Positions 55,078-63,809 of a stretch of DNA of 64,000 nucleotides are shown piece by piece. Where the stretch lies: contig NZ_JABFMP010000026.1 of assembly GCF_013359595.1 (NCBI RefSeq), forward strand, positions 44,573 to 108,572, in the 5' to 3' direction. The notes under the pieces were generated by a model, which did no database searches, was not told the DNA's origin, and saw only the letters and a program-made list of their open reading frames with translations. A program made the position numbers and the translations under genes. The stretch is from Pseudomonas sp. C1C7 (lineage in GTDB: Bacteria > Pseudomonadota > Gammaproteobacteria > Pseudomonadales > Pseudomonadaceae). How positions within the stretch are numbered: position 1 is the stretch's first letter; each line of letters begins with the position of its first letter.

Positions 55078-56238
55078 TCAGCGCAGCAGCGGCCGCAGCA
55101 GTTCGCGGGAAATGATGTGGCGCTGGATTTCCGAGGTGCCTTCCCAGATCCGCTCGATCCGCGCGTTACGCCAGATGCGCTCCACCGGACCTTCGTCCAT
55201 CAGGCCCATGCCGCCGAAGATCTGCACCGCCTCATCGGCCGCGCGACCCAGCACTTCACTGGCGAACAGCTTGGCCATACCGGCCTCGCCGTCGGTCATG
55301 GTGCCCTGATCCATTTTCCAGGCGGTGTGCAGGGTCAGCAGCTCGGCGGCGCGAATCTGCGTGGCCATGTCGGCCAGCTTGAACGACACGCCCTGGTAGC
55401 TGCCGATGGGCTGGCCGAACTGCTTGCGGTCGGCGGCCCATTGCAGCGACACGTCCAGCGCCCGTTGCGCCTGGCCGACGCAGTTGGCGGCGACCATCAC
55501 CCGGCCGGCGGTCAGCCAGGCGTTGGCCACTTCCCAACCCTTGTCGACTTCGCCCAGCACCTTGGAGGCCGGTACGCGGCAGTCGTCGAAGAACATTTCG
55601 AAGGTGTGGTAGCCACGGTTGCTCACGCACTTCGGCCCACGGCGGATGGTCATACCCGGGGTGTTGCGATCGACCAGGAACGAGGTCACGGCGTTGCGTT
55701 TGCGGCCGTTGTGCTCGTAGGTGTCGGTCACGGCGAAGACGATGGCGAAATCGGCGTGGCCGGCATGGCTGATGAAGTGCTTGCTGCCGTTGAGAATGAA
55801 GTCGTCACCGTCACGCACGGCGCGGGTCTTGATCGCGTTGGCATCGGAACCGGCGCCCGGTTCGGTGAGGGCGAAGCAGTCGATTTTCTCGCCCTGGATG
55901 CACGGCAGCAGGTAGTCGTTGATCTGGTCGCCCTTGCAGGCCATGAGAATTTTCGAAGGGCGTGCGACGAACACGTGCAGCGCCCAGGAAACCTTGGACA
56001 GCTCACGCTCGATAAGCGCCTGGGACAGATAGTCCAGACCGCCACCGCCCACTTCTTCGGGCATGTTGAAGGCGTAGAAACCGGCGGCGATGGCCTTGCC
56101 GCGAATCTGCGCCGCCAGTTCCGGGGAGACTTCGTCGGCACGGTCGACTTCATCTTCATAGGGCAGCAGTTCTTTTTCGACAAAACTGCGTACCGAGTCC
56201 ACCAACATTTCTTGTTCTTGGGTCAGTTGGAAATTCAT
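55078..56238 (-). CDS. Acyl-CoA dehydrogenase
   Basis: A 386-residue flavoenzyme of the acyl-CoA dehydrogenase family. Features are FALTEPGAGSDANAIKT in the beta domain, GNRGYHTFEMFFDD, and the C-terminal RIWEGTSEIQRHIISREL. It introduces a 2,3-double bond in a CoA ester and passes electrons to ETF. It is encoded 18 bases upstream of the acyl-CoA synthetase gene. A gene of this type occupies the same place near aruHI in P. aeruginosa. Confidence 0.92.
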   Translation of the reverse strand: MNFQLTQEQEMLVDSVRSFVEKELLPYEDEVDRADEVSPELAAQIRGKAIAAGFYAFNMPEEVGGGGLDYLSQALIERELSKVSWALHVFVARPSKILMACKGDQINDYLLPCIQGEKIDCFALTEPGAGSDANAIKTRAVRDGDDFILNGSKHFISHAGHADFAIVFAVTDTYEHNGRKRNAVTSFLVDRNTPGMTIRRGPKCVSNRGYHTFEMFFDDCRVPASKVLGEVDKGWEVANAWLTAGRVMVAANCVGQAQRALDVSLQWAADRKQFGQPIGSYQGVSFKLADMATQIRAAELLTLHTAWKMDQGTMTDGEAGMAKLFASEVLGRAADEAVQIFGGMGLMDEGPVERIWRNARIERIWEGTSEIQRHIISRELLRPLLR

Positions 56239-56282
56239 GGTGCTACCTGTTGTTCGTGTGCTGATGGAGGGATGTCGCTGGA

Positions 56283-57074
56283 TTAGCGGCCGATGAAGCG
56301 CGGCGCGCGTTTTTCCATGGCGGCGCGCAGGGCTTCGTTGCCGTCTTCGCTACGACCGCACAACAGGCCGGCGGCGAGTTCAGCCTTCAGTTGTTCCGGC
56401 AGACTGCGGTCGGCGCCTTCGCGCATGAGTTTCTTGGTCTGGGCAAAGGCGAAGGTCGGGCCGGCGGCCAGGCGTGTGGCCAGTTCGCTGGCGACGCTGT
56501 GCAGTTGCTCGTCGGCGCAGACTTCGCTGACCAGGCCGGCGGCCAGGGCACGATCGGCGCCCCACAGTTCGTCGAGGAACAGCAGCCGCTTGGCGTGTTC
56601 GCTGCCGATCAGGCGTGGCAGGTGCCAGCTGGCGCCGGCGTCCGGCGAGTAGCCCATGCTGGTGTAGCCGGCCTTGAAGCGCGCCGATTGCGCGGCGATG
56701 CGCAGGTCGCAGCACAAGGTCAGGTCCATACCCCCGCCGACGGCGGTGCCGTTGATGGCGGCGATGGTCGGTTTGTCCAGGCTGTGCAATCGGGTCATCA
56801 GGGCGTGGGCGGTTTCGGTCCAGCCATAGCTCTCCAGCGCGCCCCGGGCTTGGGCAGCGGCCCACTCGTCCAGGTCCGCACCGGCACAGAAGCTGCGTCC
56901 ACTGCCGGTCAGCACCACGACGCGAACCGCTGGGTCGGCGTTATAGGCATCGAGCAGTTCGTGGATTTTTTTAAGCGTCGGAATGTCCAGCGCATTGCGC
57001 TGGGCGGTGCGATTAAGGGTGATCCAGGCAACGCCTGCTTCGACCTGACTGAGCAGAGAATCGTGAGTAGTCAT
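56283..57074 (-). CDS. Enoyl-CoA hydratase/isomerase family protein
   Basis: A 263-residue crotonase-fold protein starting MTTHDSLLSQVEAGVAWITL at 57074, with GAGGA upstream. The oxyanion-hole segments are SFCAGADLDEWA and NGTAVGGGMDLTL. It would hydrate the enoyl-CoA made by the acyl-CoA dehydrogenase. As first gene of the aru operon it is preceded by the operator-like palindrome at 57129-57142, 55 bases upstream of the start. A longer frame from 57146 overlaps that operator and is rejected. Confidence 0.9.
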   Translation of the reverse strand: MTTHDSLLSQVEAGVAWITLNRTAQRNALDIPTLKKIHELLDAYNADPAVRVVVLTGSGRSFCAGADLDEWAAAQARGALESYGWTETAHALMTRLHSLDKPTIAAINGTAVGGGMDLTLCCDLRIAAQSARFKAGYTSMGYSPDAGASWHLPRLIGSEHAKRLLFLDELWGADRALAAGLVSEVCADEQLHSVASELATRLAAGPTFAFAQTKKLMREGADRSLPEQLKAELAAGLLCGRSEDGNEALRAAMEKRAPRFIGR

Positions 57075-57128
57075 GCGAGTCCTCGAATTATTTTGATTGG
57101 TCTGAGGTGTTGCGACTTGAGGCCATAC

Positions 57129-57142
57129 TAAACGAGTGTTCA
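57129..57142. promoter_or_regulatory. Predicted TetR operator upstream of the aru operon
   Basis: Read on the minus strand it is TGAACACTCGTTTA, differing from the perfect palindrome at 7671-7684 at one base. It lies 55 bases upstream of the first gene of the acyl-CoA/aruIH operon. The TetR gene at 62954-63601 or its paralogue at 1554-2189 could act here. Confidence 0.6.
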
Positions 57143-57294
57143 GCAAGACGGCAATTGGGGGATGAAATAGCCTGTAACAGGCACAGAAATTGTTTATGTG
57201 ATTGTTTTATATGGAATATTTTTTGATATTCGGGAGGGCTTCGTTGGCGCTGTTACAACTTCGAACAACTGCCGACAGACGGGCGCATGACCTG

Positions 57295-57470
57295 CAGGAG
57301 CAAGGCTTGCCCGCGAAGGCGATTTCGAAGACGTCTTCGCGGGCAAGCCTTGCTCCTACGGGGTTTTGTGGACGACAGAGAAACAAATGTGGGAGCTGCC
57401 GAAGGCTGCGATCTTTTGATCTTGCTTTTAAAAGATCGCAGCCTCGTTTCACTCGACAGCTCCTACACAG
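57295..57470. repeat. REP doublet followed by a long palindromic repeat
   Basis: 57295-57360 holds two inverted units around GACGTCTTCGCGGGCAAGCC. 57389-57470 is a copy of the palindrome also found at 36094 and 42616 (GTGGGAGCTGCCGAAGGC to CGACAGCTCCTACAC). They fill most of the 418-base gap between the aru operon start and the amino acid permease end; the rest holds the aru promoter and operator. No gene is seen here. Confidence 0.8.
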
Positions 57471-57492
57471 GGGGACTGTTTGGAGGAGCAAT

Positions 57493-58905
57493 TCAGGCGC
57501 TCGGCAAGCTCGGCGCCAACACCGCTTCGCGTTTGCGATGGAACAGGAAGTACACGCCATAGCACAGCGCAATAAACCCAAAGCCCCAATACAACGAAGG
57601 CCGTTGCGTCTCATCCAGCGCCAGGAACACGAACAGCGAACAGCACAGTGCAATGCACGTCAACGGCAACACCGGGAACCACGGGGCGCGGTATTTCAGG
57701 TCGCTGAGTTTGCCGCCATCACGCAGGTACGCCTTGCGGAATTTGTACTGCGCCAGGGCGATGACAATCCAGGTCACGGTGCCGGCCATGCCGCTCACCG
57801 CCATCAGCACCATGAACAGGGTGTCCGCCGCAACAAAGCTGGTCAGCAGCGACACCAGGGCAAAGCACAGGGTGATGCTCAGGGCACGCAACGGCACGCC
57901 GCGCTTGCTCAATGGCGACAGGCTTTTCGGCGCCATGCCGGTTTTCGACATCGCCCACAGGATGCGGGTCGAGGCGTAGAGGCCGGAGTTGCCCACGGAC
58001 AGGATCGCCGTGAGGATCACGAAGTTCATCAGGTCCGCGGCGTAAGGAATGCCGACCATGTCGAACACCTGCACGAACGGACTCTCCATCAGCCCCGCCT
58101 GCTGCCACGGCACGATCGCCGACAGCACGACAATCGCCAACACGTAGAAAATCAGCACGCGGAACACCACGTTGCGCACGGCACGCGGAATGCTCTTTTC
58201 CGGCTGATCGGTTTCACCGGCCGCCACGCCCATGATCTCGCAGCCCTGGAAGGCGTAGACCACGGTCATCATCACCGCGAACACCGCCGACAACCCGTTG
58301 GGGAACAGCGAATCACCAATCAGGTTGTCGGCCATCGGCGCCGGCGCGCCACTGGTCAACGGCATCACCCCGAAGATCACCAGCACCCCCACCACGATAA
58401 ACCCGAGAATCGCCGCCACCTTGATCCCCGAGAACCAGTATTCGGCCTCGCCGAACGCGCGGGTCGCCAGGGCATTGAGGCCGAACAGCACCACCACGAA
58501 GAACGCCGACCAGTACCAGATCGGCACCGTCGGAAACCAGCGGGTCATCAGCATTCCGGCGGCGGTGAACTCGAGACCCACAGTGGTGGCCCAGCTCATC
58601 CAGTACACCCAGCCGATCATGAAGCCGGTGGCCGGGCCGATGAATTTGGTGGCGTGGGTCTGGAACGAACCGGATACCGGCATCTGCACCGACAGTTCGC
58701 CCAGGCAGACCATCACCAGGTACATCAGCAAACCGGCGACCAGATAGGCCAGGACCGCCCCCAGCGGGCCGCCCTGATTGATGGTCACGCCCGAGCCCAT
58801 GAACAGCCCGGTGCCGATGACGCCACCCAGAGACAGCATGAAAATGTGCCGGCTTTTCAGGGCGCGGGTCAGGTGGATGCCTTTGCGATCAGTGTTGTCG
58901 TTCAT
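57493..58905 (-). CDS. Amino acid permease, APC/AAP family
   Basis: A 470-residue permease with about twelve membrane helices, starting MNDNTDRKGIHLTRALKSRHIFMLSLGGVIGTGLF, the glycine-rich first helix of AAT-family proton symporters. SGSFQTHATKFIGPATGFMIGW and EYWFSGIKVAAILGF are typical of the lysine/arginine/GABA permease branch. An amino acid permease gene stands between the enoyl-CoA hydratase and aruS in P. aeruginosa too. Arginine or 4-guanidinobutyrate/GABA uptake is the likely role. A long repeat region separates it from the aru operon. Confidence 0.9.
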   Translation of the reverse strand: MNDNTDRKGIHLTRALKSRHIFMLSLGGVIGTGLFMGSGVTINQGGPLGAVLAYLVAGLLMYLVMVCLGELSVQMPVSGSFQTHATKFIGPATGFMIGWVYWMSWATTVGLEFTAAGMLMTRWFPTVPIWYWSAFFVVVLFGLNALATRAFGEAEYWFSGIKVAAILGFIVVGVLVIFGVMPLTSGAPAPMADNLIGDSLFPNGLSAVFAVMMTVVYAFQGCEIMGVAAGETDQPEKSIPRAVRNVVFRVLIFYVLAIVVLSAIVPWQQAGLMESPFVQVFDMVGIPYAADLMNFVILTAILSVGNSGLYASTRILWAMSKTGMAPKSLSPLSKRGVPLRALSITLCFALVSLLTSFVAADTLFMVLMAVSGMAGTVTWIVIALAQYKFRKAYLRDGGKLSDLKYRAPWFPVLPLTCIALCCSLFVFLALDETQRPSLYWGFGFIALCYGVYFLFHRKREAVLAPSLPSA

Positions 58906-59113
58906 GTCGGCACCTCAACATTCAGAGAGGTGCGAGGCGCATGACAGGAGGTCACGGCGCAGGGAAGGAGCAGCTTTACGGCGGATCATTATTATTATCT
59001 CCAATAAGCTTCGAAGACCGCGCTGCGGCGGTTGCGTCGATTATTGGAAAGCCATGTAAGTTGCCGTTGAACGTAAAGTTCGCAGTTGTAGAAGGTTGTA
59101 ACAAAAATGTATT
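58906..59113. other. Spacer upstream of the permease with an inverted repeat
   Basis: This 208-base spacer separates aruS (3' end) from the permease start. CCAATAA at 59001-59007 and TTATTGG at 59041-59047 form an inverted pair 33 bases apart. A weak GAAC-GTAAA-GTTC dyad is at 59069-59081. The permease promoter should be here. No gene is seen. Confidence 0.35.
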
Positions 59114-61366
59114 TCAGCGTTGCAGCAGGTCTTCGAGGATTTGCAACGCCCGCTGGATCTGCGCCTGAACGGTCGGCGCCAACCCACGGATTGCCGGCCC
59201 ATCGTTGCCCAGTGCCGCGCTTTCCAGCCTTCTCAACACCTCAGCCAGCCCGCGAAAGCCAAGGGAATCGCCACTGCCGGCCAGCCGGTGCGCCAGTTGC
59301 GCAACTTCCGTGCAATCGTCAGCCTCGATCGCCTCGTTCAGTGCCTCGCGGTGCTGCAGGATCGAGTCTCGCAACACCGTCAGCAGCCCTTGCACTTTCT
59401 GTTCGCCGAGCAAGGTGCGATGGGTTTGCAGCAGCTGCCAGTCCATGGTCCCGCCCGCTTGCAGGGGCTCCTTGACCGTGGCCTGCCCCGCCAGCACCTG
59501 GCGCAGGCTTTCCAGCTTCAACGGCTTGGCGAGAATGCCGTCCATGCCGGCGTCCAGATAACCGCGCACCAGCGCCGGCTGGACACTGGCGGTCAGCGCG
59601 ATCATCGGTGTCTGGCGATTCGGCCCAACGCTTGCGCGTAACCGGCGGCACAACTCGACACCACTCATGCCCGGCAAGTGCACATCCAGCAGAATCAGGT
59701 CGAACACCTGAGCGGCGCACTGCTGCAACGCCTGTTCCGCGTCTTCGGCCAGCCACACCCGATGCCCCTCCCGTTGCAACAGCCCCTCGGCCACTTCGCG
59801 ATTGAGCGCCACATCCTCGACCACCAGAATGTCCAGCGCCCCGCCCGCCGTACTGACCGGTGTCTGCTCGATGACCTCGCCCGCCGGTTGCAACGTCAAT
59901 TCGAACCAGAAACAACTGCCGCGCCCGACCTCGCTGCTGACGCCGATGCTGCCGCCCATGTACTCCACCAGGTGTTTGCAGATCGCCAACCCCAGGCCGG
60001 TGCCGCCAAAGCGCTGGGCGATTTCTTCGCTGGCCTGGGTGAAGCGCTCGAAAATCTTCGCCTGCATCTCAGGGGTAATGCCGATGCCGTTGTCCGTAAC
60101 ACTGACCCGCAAATGCTGCCCTTCAGATTGCGCGAGCAAAGCCACTTCGACACTGACTTCGCCGTCCTGGGTGAACTTGATCGCATTGGCCAACAGGTTG
60201 CTGAGGATCTGCCGCAGAAATTGCTCGGCGCCGTGATGACGCGCCGCCACCCGCTCATCGACGCGGCACAGCAGGATGGTGTCGTTGGTGAGCGCCTTGG
60301 GCTCGAGCAGGGTCAGCACTTCGTCGAGCAACTGGCGAAGCGAGAAGTCCACCGGCTCGGGCAGGCTCGCGCCCTCCTCCAGTTTCGCGAAAAACAGCAC
60401 TTCGTTGAGGATGCTCAGCAGCCCTTCGCCGGCCTTGTGCAAGGCGTCCAGACGCTTGCTGTCCTGCGGGTTCAAACTGGCGCCGCGCAGTAATTCGGCC
60501 ATGCCGAGAATGCCGTTGAGCGGCGTGCGCAACTCGTGGCTCATGGTCGCCAGGAACCGTGATTTGGCGTGGTTGGCCGCTTCGGCTTCCTCCTTGGCAC
60601 GCATCAGGCTGGCGGTGCGTCGCTCGACCATCCGTTGCAGTTCGTCGCGGTTGTCCTGCAAGGCCAGGCGATCGCATTCCCGGCGGTCGATGTCGCTGAG
60701 GATCGCCCGGCGCATGTCGTCCAGAGCGTGGGCCACGGTGTCAATTTCGTCTTTATGTGCGCTGCGTCGCTTGTCCAGAATCAATGGTTCATGCCATTGA
60801 CCGACTGCAATGCGCCGGGCGAATTCGGCCATGACTTTCAGATGACGGGTGACCAGACGATAGAACAGCCCCGACAGCGCCACCGCCAGGCCACAGAGAA
60901 ACGCGCCCATCCACAACAGGCTGGTCAGGCCGCTGGCGTACAGGCGTTGATGGACCGCACCCAGATCGGTGCTGACCTCCAGCTCGCCAAGTTGGCGCAA
61001 CGGCCCGGATGGCGGCTGGTAATCCAGGGCAAAGCGCTCGATGCGCAACGGCCCGATGGGGGCCGGATTGCCTTGCACCAGATCGTAATCGGCGCTGGTC
61101 AGGTGCACCCGCGCCACATCGGAAAAATCCACCAGGCCGCGCAACTGCACGTTCAACTGCTCCTGGTTCAGATCCCACAGGCTGCGTTCCAGGCTCGCCA
61201 GATAGCCGGCGCGGATCAGCTCCATGCGCGAGTCGATGTCGCGCATTTCCCGGCGATATTCGATGTACAGCTGCACGCTGCTGGCGAGCACGGTGAAGCA
61301 CAGGCTGAACAACAGAATGAACAGCAGCAGGCGCCGCAGCAGACCACCGGGACGGGCGCGGATCAT
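59114..61366 (-). CDS. aruS: Hybrid sensor histidine kinase AruS
   Basis: A 750-residue inner membrane kinase. Two membrane helices (about 11-33 and 150-171) bracket a short periplasmic domain. Then come a HAMP-like region, the phosphoacceptor His277 in FLATMSHELRTPLNG, the ATPase domain with FERFTQASEEIAQRFGGTGLGLAI, a receiver domain with the Asp in LILLDVHLPGMSG, and a C-terminal Hpt domain with the His in AQLAHRLAGSGDSLGF. In P. aeruginosa AruS and AruR control aruIH in response to arginine. The start overlaps the end of the periplasmic binding protein gene. Confidence 0.9.
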   Translation of the reverse strand: MIRARPGGLLRRLLLFILLFSLCFTVLASSVQLYIEYRREMRDIDSRMELIRAGYLASLERSLWDLNQEQLNVQLRGLVDFSDVARVHLTSADYDLVQGNPAPIGPLRIERFALDYQPPSGPLRQLGELEVSTDLGAVHQRLYASGLTSLLWMGAFLCGLAVALSGLFYRLVTRHLKVMAEFARRIAVGQWHEPLILDKRRSAHKDEIDTVAHALDDMRRAILSDIDRRECDRLALQDNRDELQRMVERRTASLMRAKEEAEAANHAKSRFLATMSHELRTPLNGILGMAELLRGASLNPQDSKRLDALHKAGEGLLSILNEVLFFAKLEEGASLPEPVDFSLRQLLDEVLTLLEPKALTNDTILLCRVDERVAARHHGAEQFLRQILSNLLANAIKFTQDGEVSVEVALLAQSEGQHLRVSVTDNGIGITPEMQAKIFERFTQASEEIAQRFGGTGLGLAICKHLVEYMGGSIGVSSEVGRGSCFWFELTLQPAGEVIEQTPVSTAGGALDILVVEDVALNREVAEGLLQREGHRVWLAEDAEQALQQCAAQVFDLILLDVHLPGMSGVELCRRLRASVGPNRQTPMIALTASVQPALVRGYLDAGMDGILAKPLKLESLRQVLAGQATVKEPLQAGGTMDWQLLQTHRTLLGEQKVQGLLTVLRDSILQHREALNEAIEADDCTEVAQLAHRLAGSGDSLGFRGLAEVLRRLESAALGNDGPAIRGLAPTVQAQIQRALQILEDLLQR

Positions 61367-62145
61367 CGTTCGTTCGCCGGCAGGTTGATCATGTCGCGAT
61401 AGGTCACTTCGCTTTCATCGAGCTGGCGCTCGATGTCACCGGCGTCCGCCATGCGCTGCAATTGCGCGTTGATCTGCGGCATGTGCGCGGCCAGCGGCGA
61501 AAGACGGGAAACCGCAACTCGCAGATAGTCGACGCTCAGGGCATTGGGCAAGGCGACGATGTCCTGGGCACCGGGCAGGTTTTCCACGTACAGCTGGCCG
61601 GTGCGGCGTTCCTGGGTGATGAAGTCGATGCGTCCGCGGATCAGCTTGCCGAAGTTCTGCCGACTGTCCGAGACCCATTCGATGTTGTTGTTCTGCGCCA
61701 CCATGCGATCGAACTCCGGGCCGTAGCTTTCACCGAACAACAGGCCGCCGCGGTAATGGGCCAGGTCTTCGAGTTTCTCGAATTTCACCGGGCGCTGGCG
61801 ATTGATGAACAACGCCACTTCCTCGCGGAGCACCGGCACCGTGGAAAACAGCATGCTGCGCTCGCGCTCCGGACTGCTGTAGGCCAGCACTACGTCGACC
61901 CGGCCTTCGGCGGCATCGAGCAGGCAGCGTTTCCAGTTGCCCAGCACCACGATCTCGACCTCGTAGCCCAATTCGCCGAACAGTTTCTTCACCACGCTCG
62001 GCGCCAGGCCACGAACCTGCTTGCCGTCGCTCCAGGAAATCGGCGGGTAGACCGGATAATCGCAGTAGCGCACTTTCTCTGCCGCAACGGCGCATTGGCT
62101 GGCGACCAGCGCCAGCAGCAGCCAGAGCAGTCGCCGCACCGCCAT
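61363..62145 (-). CDS. Periplasmic solute-binding protein between aruR and aruS
   Basis: A 260-residue protein with a signal peptide (MAVRRLLWLLLALVASQCAVA) and a SBP_bac_3 fold: KVRYCDYPVYPPISWSDGK, APSVVKKLFGELGYEVEIV and RVDVVLAYSSPERERSMLF. The start overlaps the aruR stop (ATGA) and the end overlaps aruS, so all three are translated together. No permease genes accompany it. It is therefore more likely a ligand-binding co-sensor for AruS than a transport component. That role is inference. Confidence 0.82.
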   Translation of the reverse strand: MAVRRLLWLLLALVASQCAVAAEKVRYCDYPVYPPISWSDGKQVRGLAPSVVKKLFGELGYEVEIVVLGNWKRCLLDAAEGRVDVVLAYSSPERERSMLFSTVPVLREEVALFINRQRPVKFEKLEDLAHYRGGLLFGESYGPEFDRMVAQNNNIEWVSDSRQNFGKLIRGRIDFITQERRTGQLYVENLPGAQDIVALPNALSVDYLRVAVSRLSPLAAHMPQINAQLQRMADAGDIERQLDESEVTYRDMINLPANER

Positions 62146-62861
62146 CACGCCGCCAGGCTGGCCGTGAACAGGTAGCCGGCGCCGTGGATGGTGATGATCA
62201 ATTGCGGTTCGGCGGGATCGTCGTGCAGCTTGCGGCGCAAGCGGCCCACCAGCACGTCGATGGAGCGGTCGTTGGGCACCCATTCGCGGTTGCGGATCTG
62301 GTCCATCAACTGATCGCGGCTGAGGGTGTGGCCACTGTTGCGCAGGAACACGCTGAGCAGCTGGTACTCGCCGTGGGTCAGCAGGGTTTCGCCGCCGGCC
62401 GGATCGATCAGGCGGCGGCGATCGGTGTCCAGCGCCCAGTCGGCGAACTGCTTGACCGGTTTGGCGACCGTGGCCACCGGTTGCGGCGATTGCGCGTGGC
62501 GCACCCGGCGAATCAGGTTCTTCGCCCGGGACACCAGTTCACGGGGATTGAGGGGTTTGATCACGTAGTCGTCGGCACCGCATTCCAGGCCGACGATGCG
62601 GTCGATTTCATCGTTGCGCCCGGTGATCAGGATGATCCCCACTTCCGAACGCACCCGCAGTTCGCGGGTCAGGGTCAGTCCGTCCTTGCCCGGCAGGCGG
62701 ATGTCGAGCATGACCAGGTCCACGGCCTGGCTGGCCAGGAAGGTTTCGGCCAGTTCCGCCGTTGCGGCGCAATGAACGTCGTAACCTTCCTGGGAAAGGT
62801 AGGCGTGCAACAGATCGCGAATCAGCGGATCGTCGTCGACGATCAGTACCCGAGGAGTCAT
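62145..62861 (-). CDS. aruR: OmpR-family response regulator AruR
   Basis: A 238-residue regulator. The receiver domain starts MTPRVLIVDDDPLIRDLL with acidic residues at 9-11 and the phosphorylated Asp in VMLDIRLPGKDG. The winged-helix output domain includes LLTHGEYQLLSVFLRNSGHTLSR and RSIDVLVGRLRRKL. It heads the aruR-binding protein-aruS unit and should receive phosphate from the Hpt domain of AruS. Expected target is the operon with aruH and aruI. Confidence 0.9.
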   Translation of the reverse strand: MTPRVLIVDDDPLIRDLLHAYLSQEGYDVHCAATAELAETFLASQAVDLVMLDIRLPGKDGLTLTRELRVRSEVGIILITGRNDEIDRIVGLECGADDYVIKPLNPRELVSRAKNLIRRVRHAQSPQPVATVAKPVKQFADWALDTDRRRLIDPAGGETLLTHGEYQLLSVFLRNSGHTLSRDQLMDQIRNREWVPNDRSIDVLVGRLRRKLHDDPAEPQLIITIHGAGYLFTASLAA

Positions 62862-62953
62862 TGCTGGGTGTCCTGCACAGGCCCGAAGGCGTATTTCTTA
62901 TTAGAGTGTTTTGCTGCATCAAGGATTGAGAGTATCGATAGCTGAACAGTCGA

Positions 62954-63601
62954 TCAACAGCTGCTCGTCTGCACGCAGAAACGCTGGCGGCCGCCGGCCT
63001 GCAAACCATCGACCCAGGCTTCGCAAATCTGGATGCCCTGCTCCGGGGTGAAGGTGCCGGGGTTCAGGCCCAGCTCCAGCCACAGGCCGTCGAGCAAGGC
63101 GCTGAGGCTGATCGCGGCGAGATCGGCATCGAAGTTTTCCCAGTCCTCTTCCGCTGCCAGGTCCTTCAGCACCTTGCTCAAGATGTCGCGGTATTCGCCG
63201 TAGGAATCATCGTGGGCCTTGTTGATCGCCTCGGCGGTTTTCACCGCGCCCCAGAACGCCAGCCAGGCGTCGATCAGCTGCGGATCGAGCAGTTCGGCGG
63301 AGAAGGAACCGCGGAAAAACGCCGACAGGCGCTCGCGGGCATTGGGTGCGGCCTGCTCCATGGCGTCGCGCAGCAGGGTCATGACCCGGCTGGTGATCGA
63401 CATGTAGGCCTCGGCCACCAGTTCGTCCTTGCCGGAATAGTGATGACTGATCAGCCCCACCGACACCCCGGCCTCGGCGGAAATCTTGCGAATCGAAGCG
63501 CCCTGGAAGCCATGCCGCTTGAGACACACCAGCGTCGCCTCGATCAGATTGGCCTTGCGCAACTCCGGTTCCATGCGGGAAAAACGGGCTTCCTGATTCA
63601 T
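62954..63601 (-). CDS. TetR/AcrR family regulator, BetI-like (second copy)
   Basis: A 215-residue repressor with helix-turn-helix IRKISAEAGVSVGLISHHYS (about 37-56) and a C-terminal domain similar to that of the regulator at 1554-2189 (LLDPQLIDAWLAFWGAVK against VLDPQLLGAWVVFWSLIR). It lies upstream of aruR on the same strand with 92 bases between. The site at 63652-63665 upstream of its start is a likely autoregulatory operator, and the near-identical site at 57129-57142 suggests control of the acyl-CoA/aru operon. Confidence 0.87.
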   Translation of the reverse strand: MNQEARFSRMEPELRKANLIEATLVCLKRHGFQGASIRKISAEAGVSVGLISHHYSGKDELVAEAYMSITSRVMTLLRDAMEQAAPNARERLSAFFRGSFSAELLDPQLIDAWLAFWGAVKTAEAINKAHDDSYGEYRDILSKVLKDLAAEEDWENFDADLAAISLSALLDGLWLELGLNPGTFTPEQGIQICEAWVDGLQAGGRQRFCVQTSSC

Positions 63602-63651
63602 GGCGACATGCTCCTGGGTTCAGTCGTTGGGCTCGGGATTTCATGGCGAGC

Positions 63652-63665
63652 TGAACGACTGTACA
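63652..63665. promoter_or_regulatory. Predicted TetR operator, TGAACGACTGTACA
   Basis: One arm is exact and the other has a single change from TGAACnnnnGTTCA. It lies 50 bases upstream of the second TetR gene and would allow autoregulation. Confidence 0.5.
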
Positions 63666-63716
63666 GCAAGAGTGAACATCGAGTACACCCGAGCACAGTG
63701 GTTGTCTGAAACACCG

Positions 63717-63800
63717 CCTTCGCGGGCAAGCCTCGCTCCTACGGGATTGGCGATTGAACACCGATCCCCTGTAGGAGCTGCCGAAGGCTGCTCCTACAGG
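63717..63800. repeat. REP unit and short palindromic repeat
   Basis: 63717-63743 is a single REP unit (CGCGGGCAAGCCTCGCTCCT). 63769-63800 is a short hairpin, TGTAGGAGC-TGCCGAAGGCT-GCTCCTACA, a reduced form of the long palindrome found elsewhere in the window. It lies between two same-strand genes. Confidence 0.75.
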
Positions 63801-63809
63801 GGGATTGGG

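Noticed and set aside
52897..56286. A 1129-codon open frame on the plus strand
   Set aside because: It is antisense to the acyl-CoA synthetase and acyl-CoA dehydrogenase genes and arises from strong GC codon bias; its Gln/His/Arg-rich translation has no domain features.
59069..59081. A fifth TetR operator, GAAC-GTAAA-GTTC, upstream of the permease
   Set aside because: The spacer is five bases instead of four and the outer bases do not pair, so it does not fit the other four sites.
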